From Pisaster brevispinus (Eukaryota; Echinodermata; Asteroidea; Forcipulatida; Asteriidae): a stretch of DNA of 64,000 nt. The stretch spans positions 7,688,001 to 7,752,000 of the forward strand of contig JAMKCF010000020.1 in NCBI GenBank assembly GCA_023634235.1. Direction: 5' to 3'. The position numbers were made by a program, and so were the translations under genes. The notes under the pieces were generated by a model that ran no database searches, had not been told where the DNA came from, and worked only from the letters and a program-made list of their open reading frames with translations. Below, piece by piece: positions 47,212 through 57,348 of the stretch (position 1 is its first letter; each line of letters begins with the position of its first letter).

Positions 47212-47963
47212 TGAATAGTTGTCAAATAGAAAGACTTTTAGTTTGTTAGTGTTCTTGCCAATCAGCCAAAGCCAGAGAAGGTAAAGACAGACATAGCCAC
47301 TGCATGTGGGCTGCTTGTCCAAAAACATTCAAACTGTAATAGGATCAACTCACCTGAGGCATATATATCATGTGCATTGTTTTGTGAGAGAATATGATAG
47401 CTTAGCGGATACGTTATTAGTGGGGCTTGACTTTAATCATGAGAAGTCCACACAGTTGTTGTGTTCTCAAATACCCGATGTGGAGTGTTTGGAAATGTAA
47501 TCTGTTTTGGATGATTGAGGAATGTATTTGTCCTTTTCGGAGAACCCTTAAGGAAATTTCATACCAGGTATTCAGTGTTCATGATTAAAGAAGAGGTTTG
47601 TCACTGGTCGAAGAAAAACAAATACCAAACCTTTTCAGCGAGATACATGTTTATATGTTTTTAAGCAGTCATTTTGTCAGTGCAAAATCAATGTATCTCA
47701 AAAATAGCATTTACATGACACTTTTAAGTTATTGTAGATGTACACTCAAAACCTTAAGAGCCAAAATTCAGTGCATTGACCGTCAAAAACTGCTGCAATC
47801 TGGGGCACCCCATATGGTTTTGTCTTTATGTCTTTTTTGAATTTGGTCTGAGGGTCTGAACTTACATCAGTAAGGATACTATTTTTGAATAAAGATAAAG
47901 TATAGCTTTCTTAGAGAATTTGTAAATGAAGATAAACCACAGATAACTAAATCTCAGACGGCT

Positions 47964-48291
47964 CCAATTTCATAGAGCTACTTTCTGCTAAGCAAAAATA
48001 AGCAGGATACCAGTGAGATGGTACACGTGGAGTGATATTTTTTGCTGCTAACCTTGTTCTGGTAAGCATATGTTGTCGTGTTGAGCTATTATGAACTGGG
48101 CCAAGTTTCAAAGAGCTACTTAAGCACAAAATAGTAGCTCAGCACAACAAAATTATGCTTACCTGAATAAGGTTACCAGCCAAAATTTCATGTCACATGC
48201 ACCATTTCTGACTGGTATCCTGCTAATTTTCACTAAGCACACAATTTGTAAGCAAAACTGTTTGCTTAAGCAGCTCTATGAAGATGGGCCC
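47964..48291. repeat. MITE family B, two copies head to tail
   Basis: The first copy (47964-48100, CCAATTTCATAGAGCTAC to GAACTGGGCC) directly adjoins a second (48101-48291, AAGTTTCAAAGAGCTACTT to GCTCTATGAAGATGGGCCC). The join suggests insertion of one into or beside the other. Confidence 0.68.
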
Positions 48292-50029
48292 TGGTCGTAG
48301 TCCCAAAATCTTGATACTGTTGAGGCAGTGTGAAAACTTACTTAAAAAAAAAACCCACAAGTTTTATGTGTACAACCAGGATAGATTAAAACATACTATG
48401 AGCACTTTCAAACTCGCATGCCACATGTGTGTATGTTCTTTTGCTTTTATTTTCATTTTCATTTCATTTATTTTTAATTTCACGGGTAAGGATACACAAG
48501 TACAATGAAAAAACAATCAGTATTAAGACACAAACTGAACAAACAAAAAAGGTACCACCCCTGAAAGATTACCCCCCAAAAAGTCAACTTAATTGCTATC
48601 AGATTGATCTCCTGGTGCTACAATGAAACAGACAAACGGCATTAAATAACCTGGCTTTGAGAAAAACATATAATATATGGCTTTGAGAAAAATGTATAAT
48701 ATATAATTGTAAAAAGCACACAATTCACATCAACAAATTGCAATTGGAGATACCATGTCTTTGCAACTTTGCATTGACATGAAGGTACAACACAAACCTG
48801 CCAGGTGTGAAATTGTACACCATGAACACCTCCATTGTATGATACAGTGACTTACTTGGACATCTTATAAAGGCAGCGGTATTTTTAGTTCATTCTGCGT
48901 GAAGGTCTTATGATCACTTCTGTTGAAGCAGAAGATTAGAATGTATTTCTTCTTTCAGAAAATCAAAGGTGTACATTACCCTTAGGGTCATTCACATGAC
49001 AATGTATATTTAACTAATGACGTAGATTATCGATCCCCATAATAATAACTGTCACAAAAGTTGTTTGTCAAGCTTGTTTGTGTAACTCTATTTTCCCCTA
49101 AAAGGATATCCGAACGCACAAACACTTTCAGATTTGTATTTCTTTTACGTCATGTATGTATAGTCGCCATTCCATGGGAGTAGTCTCTGATAAATCCCTG
49201 ATAAGGAGGACAAGGAAGAAAAAGACACTTTGGAAAAGAAAAACATAACAATCGGTCGAACTATTTGTCCCCTTTTTTTTCTTTTTTCGTTTGTTATTGA
49301 GGAGATGGACAGGCAGTTTGAGATAACATTTTTTATCCAGGTAAAATTACCATGGCAACTGTTTTGAGGTCAAACAACAGTTTGTGCAATGACACAATTA
49401 AAACTGAAAACTTATATTTATAAATTGTTTCAAATATGGTTTTGAGGCATTGCATGGTGAGGTATCAATGTATATTCAGTATGCGGGAACACCATCTACT
49501 TTGCTGTGTGGATTTGTTCTTGAAAACTTAACTTGCAATTTATTCTACTGCCACGGAGAACTAATTCGGGAGACTACTTAATTTTTTTATAATTGTTTTT
49601 CTTATGAGGAAGGAGAACATTTACAACAAAACCAGCAATGAAAATGGCCCAAATTCAGAATCCACATTGAAAGTGATGATGACAATTCCCTATTCAGTGC
49701 TTAAAACTCCAGGATTTGTTGGCCTATTTATGACCTGATTTTAAAAAAACCTGTTTCAGTTGAGTTTGATTTTTATCTCGCATGGTTGGATCTGCGAGAG
49801 ATCAATTTGAGCCCCCTCTAAGCGGAAATTCCAGATGCGCCGGAGACTGAATGAGAAACGTAACTATGATTGCTTTATCCTTTGAGTGTCGGACATCCGC
49901 AGGGTTCGTGTATAGAAGGATTATGGTTTGTAACAGAACACAAAGAAAGAATCAGTATTGGCAGAGACAGGAAGGCTGGCGTTCCTTTTATTAAGGTTAT
50001 TTTAATTTGATTTGAATATATTTTCATTA
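48292..50029. other. Unassigned intronic DNA
   Basis: A short tandem pair (GGCTTTGAGAAAAACATATA and GGCTTTGAGAAAAATGTATA) lies at 48652-48708; a somewhat GC-richer stretch at 49780-49920 matches no repeat. Confidence 0.5.
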
Positions 50030-50190
50030 TTATATTTTTGTGTGTATTTTTTTATTTATTATTATGTATTTGTTTGTTTATTATTTTATTTATGTTTTTA
50101 TTAATTTATTTTAAATTTTTACTTTACTTTATTCATTTACTTTTATATACATATTAAATTATATTACATTATTTTTTTTTTTGGGGGGGG
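50030..50190 (+). repeat. T-rich low-complexity tract ending in a G run
   Basis: TTTATT-type imperfect repeats (50040-50180) followed by a run of nine or ten Gs near 50182-50191. Confidence 0.8.
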
Positions 50191-50335
50191 GGTATTTGCA
50201 GAGTGTTGGGAGACTATGTAGTGGGGTTGGAATCTTCATTGCCTAATGTGGGGAACATCCTCAATTGTGAAAGAAAATACTTTTTTGTTTCTATTTCAAA
50301 TGTTGGACATCATTTTGGAATACAAAAAAGCTTAC

Positions 50336-50759
50336 AGGTAGGGTCATAGATTCGTAAATACTCCAAAAATAAATTGCCCTAAAAGCTTACTTGGTGAGAA
50401 GCACTGTAGCTTGTAATAGCATTTATAACTACATGTATGTTGAGAAAGGATATGGTTTGGGTGATTTTTCACACAAAACATATTTGAATCTGAGAAACGA
50501 ATCATGCATGAATTGTTTCTCAGATTTTTGAGGGTGGTGTCGGTCCATGAATACTGCAGCCAAAGATGCAGTTGGTACCTGCTATTATACATAGATGGAT
50601 TCAACAATAGTGTGAAAATACCAGGACAGTTTGCTGTTTCAAGTTGACACTGTATTCAACTGAACTTTCACATGTGACTTTTATTGAATCTTTCTTTATA
50701 TTATTTTGCCTTTAAACCAGCATTACATAGACAAAACCAATCTACGGCCCTACCTTTAA
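50336..50759. repeat. MITE family A, full copy
   Basis: It opens AGGTAGGGTCATAGATTCG and closes CAATCTACGGCCCTACCTTT. A central palindrome around GAGAAACGAATCATGCATGA separates the arms. Confidence 0.65.
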
Positions 50760-52519
50760 AAAAAAAAGGCTACTACATTAACACGTATTAAATTGTTTTT
50801 GTAATCCAATATCTACTATTTTTGCCCCCCCCCCCAATTAATCTCCCTTTCCGTAAGTTTAAGTGCAGGTGAATTATTTTGTGTGTGTTTTTTATAAACA
50901 TCAAAGCAACTTTAACCGAAACAACAAATCTCAAAAGCAATCAAGCCTTTGCACTTATTGACAGATCAACAATCAAATGACGTTTGAAAGCCCAGAGAAA
51001 AAGCCTCGTCATCAGAAACGACTTTGGACAGGCCGCCACACTAAATCACCTTTGCCATTTTTAAGAAATACAAATGAAGACTGCTGACTGCATTATACTA
51101 AACTCACCTCAATTTTAATTCAAGTCCATGCAAAAAACAAACAAAACTTCCAGGAAAACCAGAAAGAAATTCAAAAGCGAGGTACTTTTAACCGAAGATA
51201 ATTCATTTAAGAAGCATGTTAAAGTACAGACATACAAACACAAGCAACAAAGTATACCTGAAATTTTACAAAGAACAGTGGATAACAGGGAAGATACACA
51301 TTACACTTTAAAATAACATAAATTTATACAGCCTAGTTTTCTTGAATTTCTTCTTGGAGGAGTGGGGGGCGCTCAACTTCCTCCTTGATGGATAAAACCA
51401 CAATAGTTCATCCATCATGAAACATCTCAAGAGTTTGACGAGGGGGCAGAAAATTGGCTAAACCAACTTCTTTCAGCCAGTAAATCTAACCAAATAGCAG
51501 AAGCTGTATGAAGCTGGGGGAAGAAACATCAAAATAATGAAGATTTAGGGATGAGCTGATGTCCCCCGTGGGCGGACCACAATAAACTCATAATCCTTTC
51601 AATTTACATTTTTCATTTCATGGGCATCCCCGGGAGATAAGTGACCTATTTTCCCCCAATCTTGTGTCCAATAATTGATTTTTCTTTTCTTCATTAGACG
51701 GTTGGCGAAACTTTATTGATTTTTGTTTTCTTCCCTTGTATATAAATGGATAAATGTGTTTCATTTTATAGCTGCCAGTAACCATGGCAACAGTGTCTTC
51801 ATTGCAGAGAACTGCGTCAGATATTGTCAGATATAAGATGGTGGGGGTTTTTTGTGGTCCCATTAAATCACAGGTTGAACCTGTGGGTCTTTTATGTTGA
51901 CTTCAACAAAAATATAATCCCAACTGATTCTGCTCTCTTTCTTCAAATTGCTCGTCCTGTCCTTTAACATCTTGACCTCAATATATATGTATGTTAATAG
52001 CATGATGTGGTTTGGGAATTATCTGATTATTGTCATGTTTTTCCCTGAACCCTGTTACACTCCCTGCTGGAAACAGCTAATATCAACAAATTTTTTGTCA
52101 CCATGTACATTTAGGTGATTAGACATCCGTTTATTTATTTTAATTATCTGATTTTTTTCGGGGAGGGGTGGGGAATGTATCTAACCATTCACTTGTGCAT
52201 TTTTTAAATCTCATATGGGGGGGCCAAGAGGGGCCTCCAGCCAACGCCCGGTTACGTCACTGACCACATTCTTCCTCAATCCTCCTGAACCAATCTTTAC
52301 GAGTGCATGTAAGACCCCTACTCCTACAATCCTACAAAATCAACCAAGAGGAGTTGTGTGGCTGAATGTGTGATCTTGTGTTTAATAATTGTTGTGCCTG
52401 TTGGTAAAAAAAGTTGTTATATTATATAATTACCCATCTTTTAACATGACATGCTTTTTGCCTTGTTTTGTTCAAGGCATCCAAGGCCTCAAGCTTTTGT
52501 TTGTAAATGTCAAACCTCC
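50760..52519. other. Unassigned intronic DNA
   Basis: A-run and C-run near 50760 and 50826; GGGGGGGCCAAGAGGGGCCT near 52217 followed by CGGTTACGTCACTGACCAC may be a MITE end related to 9511-9806. Confidence 0.45.
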
Positions 52520-52549
52520 ATATATATACATATATATTTAGTAGGGGAG

Positions 52550-52593
52550 ATGGCCTTAGCTTTCGATCCAATCCGGACCTTCGTCAGAGGCAT
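52550..52593 (-). ncRNA. Hammerhead-ribozyme-like motif, copy 2
   Basis: The layout and 44-nt length are those of the copy at 70-113. Stem I here pairs perfectly apart from the bulged C (ATGCCT with AGG-C-CAT). Stem II is GGTCC/GGATC with loop GGATT. It sits in the 3' terminal repeat of the truncated Penelope-like element, on the same strand as its endonuclease ORF. Confidence 0.65.
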
Positions 52594-53159
52594 AAACAAG
52601 AACAAACACAAACATATCCATTTATAGCAAAAAGAGGAGCAAAGGATTAAGGGAGAGTATCCAGAAAAAAGCGGGAAAATATAGCCAATCAGAGTTGTAA
52701 ATTTACTGGCTAAGAACCAATAAGAGTGAAGAGGTGAGAACAAAGGATGGTCAGTGTCAAAGGCTGGATCGCTGGACCATAAAGGTGGTACTGCATTGTA
52801 GGTATTACAATGCGGGAAGCATGAAAGGGTAGGATTAGAGGGCAAGCCACATAAGAAAATGCAACTAACAATAGGAGGCAAGATCAAAGTAATTATAGAA
52901 TAAAAGAATCAGTGTAAGAAGTTAAAACTAAGCAAGAGGAACCTGCAGAGAGAGCAGGTTATTAATTCCTCTGCAGAGGGAATGGGTTATTGACAGATTG
53001 ACTTTTTCAAAACTTTTTGAGAGAGAGAGAAAAAAGAAGTGTAGGGAACATGTAAATGACAATAACTGTATCTATTTTGTAACAATGAAGTAAGCGAGAG
53101 AGAAAGCATAAAAATAGACTAGTGGAGAGAACTTGTTGTTTACAGTTATTGTATTTATT

Positions 53160-53590
53160 TTATATCGAAGAAAAAAACAAGCAAAGGTGGAAGGAGTGTG
53201 ATGGGAATTTATTAACACCAGTGTTTACGTTGAGTCCAAAGGGTTGGACTGTCTTGAGTTGGTGAATCCAGTGTGATTCTCTGAGTTTGCGGTGTGTGTC
53301 GTCACCATTGCAAGCCTCAATCACGATGAGTTCAACATCTTTGACGCTGTGATTACGGCTGTTGAAGTGGATGGAGACGGGGTACAGTTTCTTGGTCTTT
53401 ATGGAAGAGACATGGTTTGCAAAGCGAAGACTGAGTTTGGTCTTAGTCTCTCCCACATACTGTAGTCCACATCTTTTACAAGATATAACATAGACCACAT
53501 TGGGTGTGCTACATAGGGAGTCGGTCTTGATATTGTAAGAAGAGCCAGTGCTATGACTCTTCACTTTAAGTGCAGGTTTGATGTATTATA
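53160..53590 (-). CDS. GIY-YIG endonuclease domain of a Penelope-like retroelement (5'-truncated ORF)
   Basis: Penelope-like elements end their single ORF with a GIY-YIG nuclease that nicks DNA during insertion. The frame is open from about 53590 down to a stop at 53160; an internal ATG at 53564 gives 134 residues. From that Met, VVYVISCKRCGLQYVGET carries the GIY-like and YIG-like halves plus a Cys-x2-Cys pair. LSLRFANH supplies the conserved Arg. LRESHWIHQLKT holds the likely catalytic Glu, and GLN is near the end, the usual order in this family. The reverse transcriptase part is absent: directly upstream the coding sequence runs into a terminal repeat copy at about 53590, so the body is 5'-truncated. 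The remaining ORF has no internal stop, which suggests fairly recent insertion. It probably makes no active protein alone. Confidence 0.85.
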
Positions 53591-53609
53591 TATAAAACTA
53601 GTACGGGAG

Positions 53610-53653
53610 ATGGTCTTAGCTTTCAATCCAAACCGGACTTTCGTCAGAGGCAT
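53610..53653 (-). ncRNA. Hammerhead-ribozyme-like motif, copy 3, with a compensated stem II pair
   Basis: The same 44-nt layout, located in the upstream terminal repeat. Stem II reads AGTCC/GGATT: compared with the other two copies the outer pair has changed from G-C to A-U on both sides at once, keeping the helix. Stem I carries one C/A mismatch (AGACCAT instead of AGGCCAT). Core CTGACGA, GAAA and AGCTA are unchanged. Confidence 0.62.
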
Positions 53654-53782
53654 AAACAAGCACAAACAAAACATATCCATTTACAGCAAAAAAGAGGAGC
53701 AAAGAATTATGGGATGGCACCCAGAAAAAAGGGGGAAAATTATAGCCAATCAAAGTTATTAATTTACAAACAATGAAGGGGC

Positions 53783-53804
53783 TATATATATATATATATA
53801 TATA
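53783..53804 (+). repeat. (TA)n microsatellite at the Penelope-like element edge
   Basis: Eleven TA units. Similar TA-rich runs border the other two terminal-repeat copies, so it may mark target choice or be carried by the element. Confidence 0.85.
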
Positions 53805-53805
53805 A

Positions 53806-53886
53806 ACTCTGTATCAAGTTGTATATTTTTGTATTCCTGTATGGAAATAAATGTGAAGTAATGAATGAATGAATGAATGAGTGAAT
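53806..53886 (+). repeat. Probable non-LTR retrotransposon 3' tail with (ATGA)n
   Basis: CTCTGTATCAAGTTGTATAT, TTGTATTCCTGTATGGAAATA and a TGAA microsatellite (53860-53886). A tetranucleotide tail after an AATAAA-like signal is common for RTE-type LINEs. Nothing of the body is present because the Penelope-like element abuts it. Confidence 0.5.
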
Positions 53887-55158
53887 GTTAAAACTTCTTA
53901 AATTATCCAAATCCTCCGGTAAATTTTTGAAGGACTAGGGAAGCTGAGGGTTCTTAATGCTTTCTTGAATGCAAGATAATCCTGGTAGGGATCGGCCTCT
54001 AAGAAATGCAGATGCTATCTTCTGAAATGCTGTCTTCTTGATGAACATTGTATTAGATTGAATCAGTGACTTGCCTTGCCATGCTAGAGTAAACATAAAC
54101 GAATGTGACGTATGAGGAACAAAATGATAGTAAAAGATGTAGCTTTATGCGCTGATTTTGTTGACCGAAACCATTGATTTGAACTGAAGTTTTCACAAGT
54201 AATAGTTTCCTTACATAAGGTTTTATTTACAGTATTTCTCTTCTGGGTGTACAGTCTCTTTAAGAATGTGAGCATGGTAACAAACATGAATAAGGGGGGG
54301 GGGGGGTGCCGGCCACTTGCCTCTCAAATTTAAGATCAACAGGGAAAGTTAAGGTGAATGGCAAGAAGAAAGAAAAATGGCCAGACAGAGCAAAAAATAA
54401 GTTCTATCTAGTATTAGAAACGGGTACTTATGTTTTTATATGTGTAAAATTTTGGGCAAATCAACCCCCTTAATCAAAGTGTCCCCACATTCCCATGTCA
54501 ATAACCAACTAGTAATTAGTTCGTAATTGATAGGGGCAGATCTGCCCTGGGGGTTGGGAGGCCACTGATCCAGTGCGCACACGTAAAGGAGTGGTTTGGG
54601 GGTAGGTCCATGCCCCCTCTTAGTCCAGTACTGTTTAAATGTGTCTCCGAAAAGGAAATGGTTTGTTAGTTTCAATTTGAGCGTAAATTTGGTTAAAGAT
54701 AAATCTGTAGCTCACAGGTTAATGACTGAATGTGTATTCACCACAACATTTTGGGGGGTTGTGTTGCCTTAAAAGCTCTTTTGATTGTGGCTGAATACTT
54801 TAGTCATAGGATGCCGACAAGAACAGTCTGCCTTCATATCCTTTGGTTGTGGGATTTCGCTTGTTATTATGACATTATGTCAACCCTGTTTGCCCCCACT
54901 TTTAGTTTTTGGTCTTCCTTCTTTTAAAAAAACACCCTAAATGTCCCTTAAGGGTCAAAATCTTCCCTTCCTTTGTTTCCTTGTTTCTCTCTTTACAATT
55001 AAAATATACAAAATATAAACAAGCAGGTCCTTGAAGTCACCCCCGCCCACCCCCGCAACATTGATAAGCGCCACTGAAACCCACCCCTGATGAAAATAAA
55101 ATGATATCATTTTGTTTTTGAATGCCACTTTCTTTGTGTTTATCTTTTTTGTTTTCAG
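53887..55158. other. Unassigned DNA before the S2 exon
   Basis: Includes a G13 run and C-rich tract (55039-55055). The last 40 bases form the acceptor region with a pyrimidine tract. Confidence 0.5.
54294..54306 (+). repeat. G13 homopolymer
   Basis: Uninterrupted guanine run between AATAA and TGCCGG. Confidence 0.9.
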
Positions 55159-55285
55159 GAAATAGTAATTGTTATCATCCTTTCAGTAGAATGTGCATTA
55201 AGAATATGGTCTGCAGGCTGCAGAAGTAGATACCAGGGGCATTATGGTAGACTTCGCTTTATAAGGAGGCCACTCTGCATATTAG
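55159..55285 (+). CDS. KCNQ1: KCNQ1-like potassium channel, exon encoding S2 and the S2-S3 linker (partial gene)
   Basis: Second coding exon of the KCNQ channel: 127 nt, phase 0 at its 5' end, 42 codons plus one base (G, probably starting the Asp codon that opens S3). The acceptor is TTTTTTGTTTTCAG and the donor GTGAGT. The peptide reads EIVIVIILSVECALRIW, then SAGCRSRY, then GRLRF and RRP. Aligned to human KCNQ1, it keeps E160, E170, R174, W176, SAGC 177-180, R181, Y184, G189-R190-L191-R192-F193 and R195. SAGCRS followed by a basic residue and Y is KCNQ1-like; KCNQ2-5 have AAGCCCRY. The basic S2-S3 linker used for PIP2 contact in the family is kept. Position 167, the charge-transfer Phe in the family, is Leu here, and 168 is Ser instead of Gly. 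The exon length equals vertebrate KCNQ1 exon 3. The next exon (S3-S4) was not found before the window ends. Confidence 0.92.
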
Positions 55286-55683
55286 GTGAGTATAGTAACA
55301 TCTGCAAATATAAAACTAACAAAGGAACAATAGTATTAGCTGTCACAAACTGCTTACCTACCAAAAGGACTTGTGGTATAAAAGCAAAACAATTAATTAG
55401 TGGCCTGACATTTAAAAGACTCTGCTAGCGTCGAAACGTCAGGCCATTTATTGTTTTGCATAAAACAAAAACAAAAACCCTTGCAAGATAAAGGAGTGCT
55501 TTTATTAAAGGTATTGTTTTTTTATGGGATTGGTAGGGATAAAAAACATCATTGTTTAATTTTAGTCTGAAACCGTACTGGTTAAGTGTGAGCGTATTTC
55601 ACAGGTTAGCAAGAAAATTAGGCGGTCAGCTTGTGCATTCACCATGGATTTGCATTGGTCTGTCATTCATTTTCATACAGTAA

Positions 55684-56543
55684 AGCCCTTTTCACACGAC
55701 GGAAAAAACGAACATTCTTTGCGAAATTTTACAATTTTTTGTAAAAAATTACAATTTGGGCTTCGTGTGAAAGGACAGTAATATTTTACATCGCCTACAT
55801 TCTTTGCGAAATTTTCGCAAACCTTGCGAAATTTTGTAGTAGGTCCCGACCTCCGACAAAATCTTACGCTAGCGTAATTTTTCGCAAGGAATCTAGTCAA
55901 ACCTTTGTGTGAAACGATCCGTTGTTTATTGACCGACAATCCTCGCGAAAGCAGTATTAACACGCATGCGTGAAGAACCTTCGGGAGCCGACCTTTGTGT
56001 GTTTACACACCGTTACCGGACTCTGGTCACCGTTGCGACAATTTGCCACCTTGTCCGCGGTTTCCCGCCAAACATGGCCGTTTTGGGTCAAACCATCCAT
56101 TTTAGATTGGGTGGTTTCCTTCTCCATAATGTTTATCAAGGCAATCGTTTCCTCGTAGCACCAAGATTTCTTGGCCTTCTTACTCTTATCTTTGGTTGAT
56201 GTCTTCGCCGGTCGTTTTTTGGAGGATATTACGGGCATAGTATTATGAATGGACTCCCCAACGTCTTCGTGAGTGTCAGCCATTTTGAAGAATGTTTACA
56301 TGGTTTATTTTTTACCGCGACACACTGTGCACACGCGACATACGTCATCATTTAACTGGTACTAGCGCTGTTTAAGAACAAAAACTCTATAGTTCAGTGG
56401 TAACCAGCTAAGTCTGTACTCTCGTCTCATGGAACGTGGTCACATTTTTACTTGGTGTTGTGTGAAAGCTTGCGAAAGCTGTCAGGCTCGTTAAATTCGT
56501 CGCAAGGAATGTTGTTTTGGGGTTTTTTCGTGTGAAAAGGGCT
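55684..56543 (-). mobile_element. Non-autonomous Harbinger-type DNA transposon with TAA target duplication
   Basis: The 860-bp element has terminal inverted repeats AGCCCTTTTCACACGA and TCGTGTGAAAAGGGCT, flanked by TAA at 55681-55683 and 56544-56546. A 3-bp TWA-type duplication is characteristic of PIF/Harbinger. It encodes a Myb/SANT-like ORF on the minus strand but has no room for a transposase. It lies 398 bp after the S2 exon of the KCNQ gene. Confidence 0.8.
55957..56283 (-). pseudogene. Myb/SANT-like DNA-binding ORF of the Harbinger-type element (fragment)
   Basis: The 108-residue ORF starts MADTHEDVGESIHNTMP. A basic, nuclear-signal-like stretch (about residues 23-40, rich in Lys) precedes a three-helix pattern: SWCYEETIALINI, then HVWRETADKVA, then TVCKHTKVGSRR. 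Trp followed by Glu-Glu-Thr and a later Trp-x2-x-Ala are typical of the Myb/SANT-like protein that autonomous Harbinger elements encode beside their transposase and that binds their ends. The ORF is much shorter than such proteins usually are, and the downstream part is missing, so I treat it as a relic first exon. It could alternatively be a captured host first exon. Confidence 0.65.
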
Positions 56544-56551
56544 TAAGCACC

Positions 56552-56662
56552 GGAAGGCTAGCATGCTTTTTCGTGTGCTTACAGTTAGCAGTTCTATGAT
56601 TCGGAAACTCGCGCAGTAAGCACAAAAAAAGGGCTGTTAAGCAGCTCTATGAAATTGGGCCC
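56552..56662. repeat. MITE family B fragment beside the Harbinger-type element
   Basis: The right end GCAGCTCTATGAAATTGGGCCC is clear; the left part (GCTTACAGTTAGCAGTTC) is degenerate. Confidence 0.55.
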
Positions 56663-57348
56663 AGATCAAGAATAAAGGGGAATCCATGCCTGCTAGCCAT
56701 TTCCGGGAATTGTTATATTTGTCAAACTGCATCCTTGGTTGTGATCAAAAGCATGGGTTTAGGAAAAAGGAGAAGATTTATAAAAAGAAACATGAAGTAT
56801 TTTTACTTAGATATCAGTGCCAATTGTCATTGTAATAGTTCTGTTTTTAATAAAGTCATTTGTAAGAGAACAAAATCATCTTTTGTTTTAAACTGAGATT
56901 CTAGTAGGACTATTGAATAAGATTTGAATTATTTTGCTCTTCATGAAAGTCATTTCAGACTTTAAAATACAACCATCTTTTTATCAACATAATTGAATAT
57001 CTGGAGAGAATATGTTGCAAAATGAGTCTTATTTCTTGAAAAAATGTAATGACAGCAGGTCCGTTAGTATTCATCGCATGGTCTAATATTTCAAAGTTTG
57101 CAGATGAAAATACTGGCAAGGTTTTCTAACCCGACCCCCCTAAAAATAACACCATTATTGCCCCGGCACGCAAGGCGACGGCCAACCAAGCCGTTATTGT
57201 TTGGTCTGTCAAGTCCATTTACCAATCTCTATCTCTCTGAGCCAATTTAGCATGATAGCTTTGGCATTTTGTCTGCGGCTTGGCCACTGTCAATAACTGG
57301 GTGACAGTTGAATGCAATAATAATTAAGATTTTATGAGGAGAATCGTT
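56663..57348. other. Unassigned intronic DNA
   Basis: 57140-57300 is less AT-rich and matches no repeat seen here. Confidence 0.5.

Larger units (their letters stand above)
52520..53805 (-). mobile_element. Truncated Penelope-like element with two terminal repeats
   Basis: On the minus strand the order is terminal repeat (53770-53595), 5'-truncated body with the GIY-YIG ORF (53590-53160), 3' UTR, then a second terminal repeat (52710-52540). The two repeats share about 160-170 bp with few differences and are offset by exactly 1,060 bp at their hammerhead-like motifs. TA-rich microsatellites lie at both ends (53783-53804 and 52520-52540). A repeat joined to a truncated body is the known partial-tandem architecture of Penelope-like elements. 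Target duplications could not be defined because of the TA repeats. Confidence 0.8.
35598..55158 (+). other. Intron between the S1 and S2 exons (19,561 bp, phase 0)
   Basis: The borders are GTAAGT at the 5' end and TTTTCAG at the 3' end. The phase is 0 on both sides, joining codon Met to Glu-Ile-Val as in KCNQ1. It holds MITEs, SINEs, two tandem duplications and a Penelope-like element with its own ORF on the opposite strand; none shows a host gene. Confidence 0.85.

Noticed and set aside
52510..52887. 125-codon minus-strand open frame beside the endonuclease ORF
   Set aside because: It spans the Penelope-like 3' UTR and terminal repeat, out of the coding part; chance frame.
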